A stretch of 64,000 bases of DNA. It comes from an uncultured Oligoflexales bacterium. Its GTDB lineage: Bacteria > Bdellovibrionota_B > Oligoflexia > Oligoflexales > JAPPIL01. Shown piece by piece: positions 34,027-43,880 of this stretch (the stretch's first letter is position 1; each line of letters starts with the position of its first letter). Where the stretch lies: contig OY282434.1 in NCBI GenBank assembly GCA_958296095.1, positions 888,001 through 952,000 on the forward strand, read 5' to 3'. Below the pieces are notes generated by a model that was not told the DNA's origin, ran no database searches, and saw only the letters and a program-made list of their open reading frames with translations. Made by a program: the position numbers and the translations under genes.

Positions 34027-34884
34027 TCAGAAGAGATGATTGAGAATATCAGAAAACTTGCTCAGCGTGACATCGGGAGACAGGCGCAGGTCGTCGCGGT
34101 TAGGGACGTTTTGTCTGATCTTGCATGCAGGTGACAGGGAGAAAGTCTTGCTCAGGCTGTAGTTATCGGCAGGCACGCCGAACTCTGACCAGCAGGTGAG
34201 CACGCCTGCTTTTTTGCCCAGAGCGATGTCCTTCTTCAGGTTGTCGCCGACATATATAACCCTATCCTTCTCGCTGGCGTTGATCCCGAAGTCATGCATA
34301 ATCATCTCCAAGCCTTTGGTGCTTGGTTTTTCGCACTTGGACGGCATGCGCTTAATCGTGCCGCGGTATTTTTTGCAAGCAGTGATAATCTCCTCCAACA
34401 CCGCAGGTGACGGCACGAGAGGTGGATTGTCAAGACCATAAATGCCATCAAAGTAGGCAGCCAGGCCGAGATGTTCGATCTTCCACACCGCTTCGGAGGC
34501 GGGCGAATCGGTAAGCGCGACGATCTTCACGTGCGGGCGATAGCGCTTAGCGGTCGCGAGCGTGACCACCGTACCTGGATAGGGGGTCAAGGCCGCGGTC
34601 GCCCTCTGTAAAAAAACTTCTGAACAGCGCCGATAGACTGTCTCACGATCGACACGCGCAGCCTTGGTCGCCAATGAGGGCAGCCCCTGCAAGATGAAGG
34701 AGTTCTTCCTGTCGTAGTGTGCCAGTAGCTGCTTGAATTCCTCCAGCAGCAGCGGATAAGGCACATCGATCAGCTCGGCCAGCGTTGCCAGCAGTGCCGT
34801 ATTGCTCTCCGAATAGTAGGGCAGCCAATCGAACAGTGTATTATCGACATCAAGCACCAGCAGGTGCGGAACATTTTCTCTCAT
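34027..34884 (-). CDS. HAD-family hydrolase
   Basis: 285 residues. Motif I is LVLDVDNTLFD (nucleophile Asp12, acid Asp14), motif II IVALTDSP, motif III the Lys in KPSTKGLEMI, and motif IV VIYVGDNLKKDIALGKKAG. A helical cap lies between motifs I and II, as in phosphoglycolate phosphatase-like class I HADs. The C-terminal 45 residues (SKTFSLSPACK...) extend beyond the core. It is a cytoplasmic phosphatase by family; the substrate is undetermined. No clear ribosome-binding site precedes the ATG. Confidence 0.85.
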   Translation of the reverse strand: MRENVPHLLVLDVDNTLFDWLPYYSESNTALLATLAELIDVPYPLLLEEFKQLLAHYDRKNSFILQGLPSLATKAARVDRETVYRRCSEVFLQRATAALTPYPGTVVTLATAKRYRPHVKIVALTDSPASEAVWKIEHLGLAAYFDGIYGLDNPPLVPSPAVLEEIITACKKYRGTIKRMPSKCEKPSTKGLEMIMHDFGINASEKDRVIYVGDNLKKDIALGKKAGVLTCWSEFGVPADNYSLSKTFSLSPACKIRQNVPNRDDLRLSPDVTLSKFSDILNHLF

Positions 34885-34919
34885 CAGACTAGTATGATAG
34901 CCCAGATCACAGGCGAAAG

Positions 34920-35545
34920 TCTAGAGAGCAGGCTATATCGGAGCTACACACGGCTTTTTTGCCGCTTGCTAGCTCGCTACGCTGCTTTTTGTATCGCTCG
35001 CTTCCTAGCTCGCTTCGCTCGCTACGCTGCTTTTTGTATCGCTCGCTTCCTAGCTCGCTGCTCGTCCTCGGACCTCCCTGTATTGCGTTCAAGCTTGCCC
35101 CCAAGTCTCTTTGCTTGTCCCCAAGCCTCTCGCGGTTACGTTCATGCTTGCCTACCGAGAGCTCCATGAACGGCAGGGAGAGACCGTTCGCTGCGCTGCG
35201 GCTTTTTTGTAACGCTCGCTTGCTAGCTCGCTGCTTGCCCTCAGACCTCTCGCGATTGCATTCAGATTATGCTTTTAGATAAAGCATGTGCCTATACCTG
35301 TTGTGGTCGGGTTTCTCGGCAGGTCTGCGCCGTGTCGCGCTACGCGCTACGCTGCTCTTTGTTCCGCTCGCTTCCTAGCTCGCTTCGCTCGCTACGCTGC
35401 TTTTTGTATCGCTCGCTTCCTAGCTCGCTGCATGTTCTCAGGCCCCTCTGCGCGCCCCCTCTGCTTGCTCCCAAGCCTCTCGGCGGTTGCCCCCACCTCT
35501 TGCCTACCGAGAGCTGCATGAATGGCGCGGCGGCAGTGCCCTTGA
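34920..35545 (-). repeat. Mosaic repeat cluster 7, reversed orientation
   Basis: This is the same module family on the minus strand. Right-half sequence (GCCTACCGAGAGCTCCATGAACGG) appears near 35150 and again near 35500. Left-half sequence (GTGGTCGGGTTTCTCGGCAGGTCTGCGCCGTG) is near 35303-35335. The GCTTTTAGATAAAGC loop stem is at 35269-35285. AGCGAGC-type repeats lie between. No supported gene; it lies between the HAD gene and tRNA-Ala. Confidence 0.8.
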
Positions 35546-35627
35546 ATTTACATGTTGCGCATTATAGAATTGAGGGTAGCAAGCAAATTAAAACTTGGTG
35601 AAGACAACAGCACAGGCAGCCGCCGAA

Positions 35628-35700
35628 TGGAGACTAGGAGAGTCGAACTCCTGACCTTTGGAATGCAAATCCAACGCTCTACCAACTGAGCTAAGTCCCC
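35628..35700 (-). tRNA. tRNA-Ala (anticodon TGC)
   Basis: On the minus strand the acceptor GGGGACT pairs with AGTCTCC, including the G3-U70 pair that marks alanine tRNAs. The D arm is GCTC/GAGC, the anticodon stem TTGGA/TCCAA with loop TTTGCAT giving TGC, and the T loop TTCGACT. CCA is not encoded. Confidence 0.93.
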
Positions 35701-35755
35701 CGTAATGGCGGGTATAATGCGATAAATTTTTCTGGAATGCAAGAGGGATAAGGTG

Positions 35756-37345
35756 ATGAAAAAAACAGCAGCGGTGTTCGGATTACTTCTGTTAAGCGCT
35801 TGCAGCGATAACTGGCTTAGCCGAGGTGGAGAAAACGGCCATCACCTCAAACGCAGCTTTGCCACGGCTGCTGCACGAAGCCATGTGCCTGTGCAGTTGT
35901 TGCTGGCTACGGCGTGGCTGGAGTCACGTCTGACCGCGCATGCCGCAGTAGTAACCTATGCCACGGAGCGGCGCATCGGCACACAACATGCACAGACAGC
36001 CTTTGGCGTGCCGCTCAGCCAACTTACGCCGCTCAGCCGTGAGGAAGAAGACTTGACACAACTCGATGCACAGGTTGCTGCCTATGCACGGCTAGTACGT
36101 GCTCATCTTGACGACAACGGCATTCAACTGGACACAGATGTCAGCGACAAGCAGCAGATGCTAGCTTGGGTGCAAGAACTGGCCCGCCTGCAACGCACAG
36201 GGGACAAGTATCGCAACAATATTCGCACACTGTTTGCTTTGGAAATGCTGGCAGTGCTGAATAGTGGGTTTGCCTGGCGTGATCCAACTACTGGCGAGGA
36301 GATAGTGCTACCTCCTCACCATCAGCGGCTGGAACGGGTGCACATCCCTTACCCCGCCCAGCAGTTCTTCAATCTTCGCACCACCGCGGCGCAACTTTAT
36401 CAGGCACACTGGCTGCTACCAACACATCCGCGGGGAGAAAAAGGCGAAAACCGCCCACGGCACATCCTTGTTACCCACTGCCCCTTCTCTCTCTCCACCT
36501 GTATGGAACTGCAAAATGCCCCGCAAGCCGCTGACCGCGTTGCTCTGCAGGCACACTATATTATCCCCGCAAACGCAGATGTTATCGATTACCCCATCCA
36601 AGTTGCGCATCACGATCAACGCCTGCTGGTTACCGCTGCTGACGGGCAAGCGGCAACGCAACAGGACAAGATTGTCGTCATGCTGAGCGGCAACTCTGGC
36701 CGCATCGTCGATAGCATCAGGGTCGCGGCCGACCCAACTTGGCAGAGTGGCTTTCAACTAGAATGGCTCGGCTACATAGTTAAAGAACTCTGCACTGCCC
36801 ACCTCGATCTGCTCAGCTTCACGCAGAGGCAGAACTGCAGCGACCCCCAACATGCCGACACACGAGTCGAATTCCGCCTTAACCCCGCGGCAAGCAAAGC
36901 CAACCCCCGCTGGGGGGAGATTGCTGACTTTGACCGCAACATTTATGCCGCCTACCTGCAACAACCACGGCGTTTGCAAACAGAATTCATTTGGCTCGAC
37001 CAACGCACCAACGGCAAATACAGACGCGGCGAGAGCATTAGACTTGCTTTGCCTAGCCACGGGCGCAACTGGTATGTGCTAGAAAAACTCGTGCGCTGCC
37101 CCGATAGCGGTAAACTCCTCTACGTGCCTGTGACACAGAGCGAACACAACGCCCGCGGGCAACAGCAGTTCAGTGTGATGTTTTACGATCGCGGCCCCAA
37201 CGGTGACGGTGTGCAGTTTTTGCGGGCGAAAGTCTTCAAACAACAAAAATTGCAAGCCTGGGCAGTTGGCAGCCTCAAAATCGCCGACTACGACGACGCA
37301 GCCGATAGCATTTACTACGAAGGCTGCGACTCACAACAGATCTAG
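35756..37345 (+). CDS. Lipoprotein with a lytic-transglycosylase-like N-terminal segment
   Basis: 529 residues. The ATG at 35756 follows a GAGGG site. The signal MKKTAAVFGLLLLSAC ends in a good lipobox (LSAC). After it, FATAAARSHVPVQLLLATAWLESRLTAHAA resembles the catalytic helix of SLT-type transglycosylases (LLLATAWLESR, with a candidate catalytic Glu near 57). The rest is not recognised: a middle domain (120-300) and a C-terminal domain with paired cysteines. It is predicted to be a periplasm-facing peptidoglycan-active or peptidoglycan-binding lipoprotein. A TATAAT at 35712-35717 lies 38 bases upstream of the start. Confidence 0.65.
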   Translation: MKKTAAVFGLLLLSACSDNWLSRGGENGHHLKRSFATAAARSHVPVQLLLATAWLESRLTAHAAVVTYATERRIGTQHAQTAFGVPLSQLTPLSREEEDLTQLDAQVAAYARLVRAHLDDNGIQLDTDVSDKQQMLAWVQELARLQRTGDKYRNNIRTLFALEMLAVLNSGFAWRDPTTGEEIVLPPHHQRLERVHIPYPAQQFFNLRTTAAQLYQAHWLLPTHPRGEKGENRPRHILVTHCPFSLSTCMELQNAPQAADRVALQAHYIIPANADVIDYPIQVAHHDQRLLVTAADGQAATQQDKIVVMLSGNSGRIVDSIRVAADPTWQSGFQLEWLGYIVKELCTAHLDLLSFTQRQNCSDPQHADTRVEFRLNPAASKANPRWGEIADFDRNIYAAYLQQPRRLQTEFIWLDQRTNGKYRRGESIRLALPSHGRNWYVLEKLVRCPDSGKLLYVPVTQSEHNARGQQQFSVMFYDRGPNGDGVQFLRAKVFKQQKLQAWAVGSLKIADYDDAADSIYYEGCDSQQI

Positions 37346-37421
37346 CTTTTATTTTTATGCGCGGCGCGAAGAAGCTCATTCACGCGACGCGCTGCCACCA
37401 GCACCACCTGTATGAAGGCGA

Positions 37422-38486
37422 CTAATCAGCAGCTTCCGCCACCGCCAGCGCACTCTCACCTATGTGAGGCACAACGATTATCCGCTGACCCTCAACAAGA
37501 TCATCGCGGTCGATGAGGTAAAGATACGGCTCAATCACACCTTCCATGCCGACACGAGTGTAATTCAGCATCTCCCAATAGCCAGAGCTGTAGGTGCTGA
37601 GCACGCGTCCCGTCACCGTAGACATTTCCACACCGGTATAGTTACTATCGCCGATGTGGCTCATGCGCCCCGCGCGGCTACCCCTATGCCCATAGGTGAG
37701 CACGGCCCCGATATCGTGCGAGAGCGGAGCTTGCTGTCCAACAATATCACTGTCCTCAATGAGGAGCGTCTCATTTGGAGCAAAAACACGCGGCGCGTCA
37801 AGCGCACTAGCTGCACTCAACTGATTAACGCGCAACCGCCACGGCCTGCCAGGCTCCGAAGGCCGAGCCAGCCCTGCCACCATGCCCGCGTAATGTTCTG
37901 GCGTGGAGGACGATGATGGCTGCTGAAAATGCACCCGCACATCCAGCAAGTGGCGCGCAGACATTCCCTGCAGTTCACCCATCCCCACGGTATTGGTGCG
38001 ATTGAGCATGAAGCCCTGTGGGATAACATCCGCAACGTCTATCGTGTAGCCAACCTTACCCTTGTCGTAGCGGTAAAAGACCTCCTCATCCTGAACTCTA
38101 CCAACCTGCCAAGCCCCCCACAGGCCTTTTTCCTCGTCACGGCGATGGGCACGAAACCCATACCTCGTGATGCTCTTATCGAAACGTGGCGCGTGCTCAC
38201 GGAAAGATGATAGCTGGTTAGGCCTGTATTCTTGCCCAGAATACACTACAAACTTCATGCGGCTGGCATTGCCCTGAGCGATCGTATCATCGTTGACCTC
38301 TGGGATCAGCACCTTACCGATGACGGCGCTGAGCGGCACCTCACTACCATCAGAGGCTGCTTGTAGCCAGTAAACACGCTTGCCAATATAGCGAGCATCT
38401 ACAATGCTCTTGTATGCCTGCGGCACACCCCTACCATGCGCAACCGCACCAACCAACAGCGACACTAGCGCTGCTACTAATCTCAT
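37422..38486 (-). CDS. Exported protein of unknown function, possible surface-binding repeats
   Basis: 354 residues from the ATG at 38486, with GGAG six bases upstream, giving the signal MRLVAALVSLLVGAVAHG. The mature part is beta-rich and repetitive in feel (VDARYIGKRVYW, SAVIGKVLIPEVND, TVTGRVLSTYSSGYWEML). It ends IDRDDLVEGQRIIVVPHIGES, reminiscent of the closing part of a LysM-like or cell-wall-binding module but not a convincing match. It is a convergent neighbour of the lytic-transglycosylase-like lipoprotein. Function unknown. Confidence 0.6.
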   Translation of the reverse strand: MRLVAALVSLLVGAVAHGRGVPQAYKSIVDARYIGKRVYWLQAASDGSEVPLSAVIGKVLIPEVNDDTIAQGNASRMKFVVYSGQEYRPNQLSSFREHAPRFDKSITRYGFRAHRRDEEKGLWGAWQVGRVQDEEVFYRYDKGKVGYTIDVADVIPQGFMLNRTNTVGMGELQGMSARHLLDVRVHFQQPSSSSTPEHYAGMVAGLARPSEPGRPWRLRVNQLSAASALDAPRVFAPNETLLIEDSDIVGQQAPLSHDIGAVLTYGHRGSRAGRMSHIGDSNYTGVEMSTVTGRVLSTYSSGYWEMLNYTRVGMEGVIEPYLYLIDRDDLVEGQRIIVVPHIGESALAVAEAAD

Positions 38487-38722
38487 TCCACACTCCACGC
38501 CGCTGATTCACCCCGCGGTCCGAGCGCCACCCCCACTCACAAATCAGCGGGCACAATCGCACACAGCCATCGCCGTGTCCACCAAAAAAACACCTACACC
38601 TCGGCAGACTTGCCCAAAACGGCGGCCAATCTCTCATTACGAGCGTTTGGCAAGCTGGGGCAACGACATAGAATGAAAATGAGCCGCGCCGCAGCCCACC
38701 TTCGTGTCAAGCCACGGGCGAG

Positions 38723-39160
38723 TTACGACGCGTGAATGGCTTCCAGCATTGAATTAAGCTCGCGCTTCTGCGCCATGCGTAACACTGTCTTCTTCTGGAT
38801 CAAGTAAGTAATCGATTTTTTGGCGTTGGGCGTGATGTTAGCATACTCACTGCTGTCGAGTTCACCGAAACGCTTGATCATCTTGCCATAGACAACATCG
38901 CGATCGATCTTAGCCCCCGTTGACCACGTGCCCTTCTTGATGGCATTGACCGTCAACGCGACGAGACGACTGAAACGTGCACCCTCTGTGCCGCTGTTGC
39001 GCCGACCTCCACGCCGTCCCTTCGCTTTGAGTTGCACGAGCAACTCATCATACGGGTACGAGAAGCTCGACTCGACCTCCTTCCGCCCCAGTGGTGTATT
39101 CTGCACCGATGACCAGACGATATTAAGAACATCGCCGGGCCGTAGTTCAACAGCTGACAT
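38723..39160 (-). CDS. Small basic protein of unknown function
   Basis: 145 residues preceded by a strong GGGGAGGAAG site. The N-terminus MSAVELRPGDVLNIVWSSVQ looks like a short beta-structured module and the middle is Arg/Gly-rich (KAKGRRGGRRNSGTEGARF). There is no signal peptide. The Lys/Arg content would suit nucleic-acid binding (inference). It stands alone between the exported protein and ligA, on the same strand as both. Confidence 0.55.
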   Translation of the reverse strand: MSAVELRPGDVLNIVWSSVQNTPLGRKEVESSFSYPYDELLVQLKAKGRRGGRRNSGTEGARFSRLVALTVNAIKKGTWSTGAKIDRDVVYGKMIKRFGELDSSEYANITPNAKKSITYLIQKKTVLRMAQKRELNSMLEAIHAS

Positions 39161-39337
39161 GACTTCCTCCCCTTATCATGATCAAAGAAAAACTAAACAA
39201 CCATACGGAGCTATTTTGCAACCAGAGACAGCTCCATAACCAACACAAGTGCGCCTTCGCAAACACCACAGACCCCTTCACCTGACAATTTTCTAGGGCT
39301 GTGTGTAATAGTTGTGCGAATAGCTGTCAATAGCAGA

Positions 39338-41254
39338 TTAGGTATTTTTATTTTTTTGTGCGTTTTCTTCCAGACATAGCAGCAGATCTTGTTCACTGAT
39401 AAGAGGTATCTTAAGTCGGCGGGCGGCGTTGACTTTGCTGGAAGTCGAATTGCTGTCCGCAGTGACGACCGCGGTGGTGTTAGCGGATACCGATGTGGTC
39501 AAGGTTGCACCATGCTCCTCTATAAGTTTTTGGTAGAAGGCACGTGGTTGTGACAGCGCGCCACTGATGACATACTTGTCCCCTGAGCGCCTGCCACTCT
39601 GCGACGGCGGGGGGGCAATAACTTCCACACCGACGGCGAGCAGTTCGTCGAGCAGGGCGCGTCGTGCTTGCAAACCTTGATGTATCTGCTGGGCGGACTT
39701 TTCCGCAAAACCCTCGGCCGCGCTAATTTCTGCCGCACTGAGCGCAAACAAGGCCTCAATCGTCGGCGCAACCTGCAACAGAACCAGCCACGTAGCCCTA
39801 CCCCCGCCACGAATACCAAGACCGCTGAGCAGCCGTTCGGGCGGCAGTTTTTTGCTGGCAGCAATAGCCGCGTGCAGTCTGCTTGCCAGGCGTTCGCCCA
39901 TCCGCGGCAGCCGCAACAGATCGTCCCTAGTCAGGCGGTAAAGATCGGGAATTGACTGCACTAACCCTAACGCCATCATCGCCGTGAGACGTTTTTCGCT
40001 CAAGTCTCTGATTGCGGCACACTTCACCCAGTTGAGTAGGGCACGGAGCTGTCGGGCCGGGCAGTCGCGGTTGGTGCAGAGCAAGCGCACCCCGTCGTCT
40101 GCCAAGGCTGTCTTGCAAGAGGGGCAACTAGTGGGAATGGCAAGTTCACCCTCACCCTCTCGCACCACGGAGAGGAACTTAGGGATAACCTCACCAGAGC
40201 GCACGATTTTTATCTCGCTGCCGCGCTTAAGCTTGTAAAGCTTGACGTTGGCAAAGTTATGCAGTGTGACGCGACGAATCGAGGCCTTGTTAAGAAATAC
40301 TGGCTCAATCTCTGCTACCGGGGTAACGATGCCGAAGCGCGACGTGTCCCAGACGATGTCGTCAATTTTAGCCACCGCGGTCTCACCTTGCCACTTAAAA
40401 GCCATGCGACCGCGAGGGTGATGCGTGGTGTTGCCGAGCGCACGCGCCTGGGCGAGTGAGTTGAAGGAAAAAACCGCCCCGTCGAGCGGTATGTCATCGG
40501 CCGCGATTTTTTCTCGCACCTGTTCAAGGTAGGCTTCCACAGCGACGGTGGAGGTGAGCAACTGCGGTTGAGGCAGAGCAAAACCGAGCGCGGTCAAGAT
40601 AGCCAGCTTGTCCATCTCGGTGGTAGGCAACGCACCGTCGTCGTGATAGAGCAGGTCGCAAGCTACGAAGCTAACATGGCGCGCAAGTTGATGATGCTCT
40701 TTACGCCCCAACAGCCCCGCGACAACATTGCGAGGGCTGAGCGGCCGCGGCAATGCCAAGGTCTCCATCTCCGCCGCGAGGGCGAAGAAACTGGCGGTCT
40801 CGCAACACAACTCGCCGCGGATTTCAAGATGACGGTCGTCTGTGATTTGCGCAGGAATTGCATCTATATACCTGCTCTTTGCCGTGACGTTTTCGCCCCG
40901 CTGCCCATCGCCGCGTGTTTTGGCGACCTGTAACTTGCCGTATTGATAGACAAGACTGAGGCTGTTGCCGTCGATTTTTAGCGTGCCAACAACTTCCCGT
41001 GCGCCAATCCAGCTGAGCAGTTCGTCGACGCGATAAGTCTTCTGCAATGACAGCATGGGCACCGCGTGGGTTGCCTTCGCCGCACCCGTAACCGCAACGC
41101 CAGGCTGTTGCAACAGGGCATGCTGTGGGTCGAGCTGCCGCAACTGCTCTTCGAGGGCATCGTATTCAAAATCGCTGATCAGCGGCTCGCCTTGCGCATA
41201 GGCACGGCGATGTGCCTCAATCTTAGCCGCCAGCTGGTCAATTTCGGCCCGCAC
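39338..41254 (-). CDS. ligA: NAD+-dependent DNA ligase
   Basis: About 638 residues, slightly short for LigA. The start is taken as GTG at 41254, six bases after GAGGAGG; a TTG at 41260 directly abuts that site. Domain order is Ia (ISDFEYDALEEQL), the adenylation domain with the AMP-binding Lys in LKIDGNSLSLVY, the OB fold, a four-Cys zinc finger (CPSCK...CTNRDCPAR), helix-hairpin-helix repeats (GLVQSIPDLYRL, RMGERLASRL) and a C-terminal BRCT domain. The KIDG is followed by NSLS where most LigA proteins have LAIS-like residues. It seals nicks in replication and repair. Confidence 0.93.
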   Translation of the reverse strand: MRAEIDQLAAKIEAHRRAYAQGEPLISDFEYDALEEQLRQLDPQHALLQQPGVAVTGAAKATHAVPMLSLQKTYRVDELLSWIGAREVVGTLKIDGNSLSLVYQYGKLQVAKTRGDGQRGENVTAKSRYIDAIPAQITDDRHLEIRGELCCETASFFALAAEMETLALPRPLSPRNVVAGLLGRKEHHQLARHVSFVACDLLYHDDGALPTTEMDKLAILTALGFALPQPQLLTSTVAVEAYLEQVREKIAADDIPLDGAVFSFNSLAQARALGNTTHHPRGRMAFKWQGETAVAKIDDIVWDTSRFGIVTPVAEIEPVFLNKASIRRVTLHNFANVKLYKLKRGSEIKIVRSGEVIPKFLSVVREGEGELAIPTSCPSCKTALADDGVRLLCTNRDCPARQLRALLNWVKCAAIRDLSEKRLTAMMALGLVQSIPDLYRLTRDDLLRLPRMGERLASRLHAAIAASKKLPPERLLSGLGIRGGGRATWLVLLQVAPTIEALFALSAAEISAAEGFAEKSAQQIHQGLQARRALLDELLAVGVEVIAPPPSQSGRRSGDKYVISGALSQPRAFYQKLIEEHGATLTTSVSANTTAVVTADSNSTSSKVNAARRLKIPLISEQDLLLCLEENAQKNKNT

Positions 41255-41409
41255 AGGCAACCTCCTCGCCGTAGGTAGTTCACTCCCCCTAAACCTTCAT
41301 GCCCGCCAACTACAGCACGAGGTGGTCATCAACCAGCCCCACGCCCGAGCACGCCGCGGCACCAGCATCCCCTGTCTGCACGCCATTCGGCCTGGGAGAC
41401 AGCTTGGCC

Positions 41410-42903
41410 TTAGTAGGATTGGGCAAACACCACATCTAGTTTGGCGGCTTGGGCACAGATGATACAGCGCCCTGCGGTATCGCTCTGCTCAAAGGGGATA
41501 CACCTAATCGTCACTGCCAATTTTTCTGCCTGTGCTTGGCACTGCTCACCGCCACACCACTTGACATGCAGGAAAGGACGGGGAAACACATCGTTGCTAT
41601 AGGCCTGCTCGAAGTCGGCGTAGGTGCTAAGCCCACGTTGTGTGTGTTGGGCAAGAAAATCACTGGCGCGGTTGAAATAGTTTTGCTGAATCTCGTCAAG
41701 CATGTCTTGCACTTGGCTGACGAAGAGGTCACTGGCAAGGTTGATCTTTTCCTGTGGCGCACGATCGCGACGGCTGAAGCTGACGGTGCGGTTTTCCAGC
41801 TCACGCTTGCCGATGTTGACGATCAGCGGCACGCCTTTTTTCACCCAGCTCCAGTTTTTTTCGCCTAGGCGCAGATCACGGCGATCGACGTTACCTACGA
41901 TCTGGCGGTGGGCATCGAAACGTATCGCACACAGACGCTGGCACAGTTCGTCAGCATAGGCATTGAGAGCTGCGTCAGCGTTGCTCGCGGTGACGATAAC
42001 GACGTGACGGGGGGCAACACGTGGTGGCACCCGCAAGCCATTGTCATCGCCATGCACCATGATAAGTGCGCCAATCAAGCGTGAGGTAACACCCCATGAA
42101 GTGGTGTGGACAAAGTGCTTCTCGCCATCACGAGCAGTAAAGCGAATACCGGCTGCTTGAGCAAAATTGTTGCCGAGATAGTGCGACGTACCTGCCTGCA
42201 AGGCCTTGCCGTCCTGCATCATCGCCTCAACACAGAGCGTGTCCACCGCACCAGGAAAACGTTCACTGGCTGGTTTTGCGCCACTCAACACAGGTATAGC
42301 CAATGTGTCTTCCAAAAAATTGCGATACACCGCGAGCATCTTGCGTGTCTCTTGCTGCGCGTCTTGACGATCGACGTGCGCCGTATGTCCTTCCTGCCAC
42401 AAAAATTCGGTTGTCCGTAAGAAAATCCGCGGCCGCATCTCCCAACGGACGACGTTCGCCCACTGATTGAGCAACAGCGGCAAGTCTCGCCACGAATTGA
42501 TCCACTTCGCCATTGCCGCGCCAATAACCGTCTCCGAGGTAGGTCGCACTACCAGCGGTTCACGCAGCGGCGAAGCAGGCAATAGCCGCCCGTCCTTCTG
42601 CTCAAGGCGATGATGCGTGACCACCGCCATTTCTCTGGCAAAGCCTTCGACGTGTGCCGCTTCCTTCTCGATGTAAGACAGGGGAATAAAGAGGGGAAAA
42701 TAAACGTTCTCATGCCCCGTGCGTCTGATTTCAGCATCGAGGATACGCTGCAACTCTTGCCAGATACCGTAACCCCACGGACGCATGATCATGCAGCCGC
42801 GGATGCCCGACATCTCCGCCATCTCCGCGGCTTGAATTACCGCCTGATACCATTCAGGATAATTCTCTGCTCGCCGCGGCGTTATCGCTGTCTCTTTGCT
42901 CAC
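41410..42903 (-). CDS. proS: Prolyl-tRNA synthetase, archaeal/eukaryotic type
   Basis: 497 residues, the type-3 (no editing insertion) form. Class II motifs are visible: motif 2 NQWANVVRWEMRPRIFLRTTEFLWQEGHTAH and motif 3 TTSWGVTSRLIGALIMVHGDDNGLRVPP. The C-terminal zinc-binding-like domain CGGEQCQAQ...RCIICAQAA, ending in FAQSY, is diagnostic of the archaeal-type enzyme. It charges tRNA-Pro. Translation starts at GTG behind AGGTGG. Archaeal-type ProS is patchily distributed in bacteria, so this carries taxonomic signal. Confidence 0.93.
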   Translation of the reverse strand: MSKETAITPRRAENYPEWYQAVIQAAEMAEMSGIRGCMIMRPWGYGIWQELQRILDAEIRRTGHENVYFPLFIPLSYIEKEAAHVEGFAREMAVVTHHRLEQKDGRLLPASPLREPLVVRPTSETVIGAAMAKWINSWRDLPLLLNQWANVVRWEMRPRIFLRTTEFLWQEGHTAHVDRQDAQQETRKMLAVYRNFLEDTLAIPVLSGAKPASERFPGAVDTLCVEAMMQDGKALQAGTSHYLGNNFAQAAGIRFTARDGEKHFVHTTSWGVTSRLIGALIMVHGDDNGLRVPPRVAPRHVVIVTASNADAALNAYADELCQRLCAIRFDAHRQIVGNVDRRDLRLGEKNWSWVKKGVPLIVNIGKRELENRTVSFSRRDRAPQEKINLASDLFVSQVQDMLDEIQQNYFNRASDFLAQHTQRGLSTYADFEQAYSNDVFPRPFLHVKWCGGEQCQAQAEKLAVTIRCIPFEQSDTAGRCIICAQAAKLDVVFAQSY

Positions 42904-42949
42904 AACCCACCTGCAACAGCCACGATGCGCCTATCAAAATGAGAGCAGC

Positions 42950-43875
42950 AAGGCAATGCCTTTCGGAGATGGGGGCAACCGCGAGAAGGCTTGGGGGCAA
43001 CCGCCGAGAGGTTTGAGGGCAAGCCTGAACGCAATGGCAGGAGGTTTGGGGGCAAAGACCTTCCTTAGCCCGTATCTCCGTTATCTTGGCAGAGCGCAGC
43101 CCTGCCGAGAAACTCTCCCCGAACGGGTAGTAAGCACATACTCTTGTCTGAAAGCATAATCTAACAGCAATATGGCAGTATTTGCGGTCGAGTTTTCGCA
43201 CGGTCTCTCCCTGCCGTTCATGGAGCTCTCGGTAGGCAAGTTTGAGTGCGATAACGAGAGGTCTGAGGGCAGGCAGAGAGGGCGCGCAGAGTGGCCTGAG
43301 AACATGCAGCGAGCTAGGAAGCGAGCGTTACAAAGAGCAGCGTAGCGAGCGAAGCGAGCTAGGAAGCGAGCGTTACAAAAAGCCGAAGCGCAGCGAACGG
43401 TCTCCCCGTGCCCTTCATGGAGCTCTCGGCAAGCAAGAGGTGGGGGCAAGGACACCACTTAGCCCAAACCTCCGTTGTCTTGGCGAGGCGCAGACCTACC
43501 GAGAAACCCGACCTCAACAGGTATAGGCACATGCCTTGTGCAAAAAAATAAACTAACGGCAATACGGCAGTGTTTGTGGTCGGGTTTTCGCACGGTCTCG
43601 CCGCGCCGTTCATAGAGCTCTCGGTGAGCAAGATTGAACGTAACCGCGAGAAACTTGGAAACAAGTAGAGAGGGGCCTGACGGCAGGCTTGAACGCGATA
43701 GCAAGAGGTCTGAGTGCAAGGAGCGAGCGGAGCGAGAAAGCGGCAAACAGTCTCGTAAGGCGAGCGATACAAAAAGCCGCGTGGCGCAAGGAGCGAGCTA
43801 GGAAGCGAGCGTTACAAAAAAGCAGCGTAGCGAGCGAAGCGAGCTAGGAAGCGAGCGATACAAAAAGCAGCGCGC
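42950..43875 (+). repeat. Mosaic repeat cluster 8 (two stem-loop modules)
   Basis: One module lies at about 43076-43240 with arms AAACTC and GAGTTT, and one at about 43470-43635 with AAACCCGACC (43504-43513) and GGTCGGGTTT (43578-43587). AGCGAGC-rich repeats lie before, between and after. It ends within a few bases of the yejE stop codon. The two modules side by side carry different but self-complementary arms. No supported gene. Confidence 0.85.
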
Positions 43876-43880
43876 AGCAC

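Noticed and set aside
41449..41868. Plus-strand 139-codon frame opposite proS
   Set aside because: It is antisense shadow of a well-supported ProS gene.
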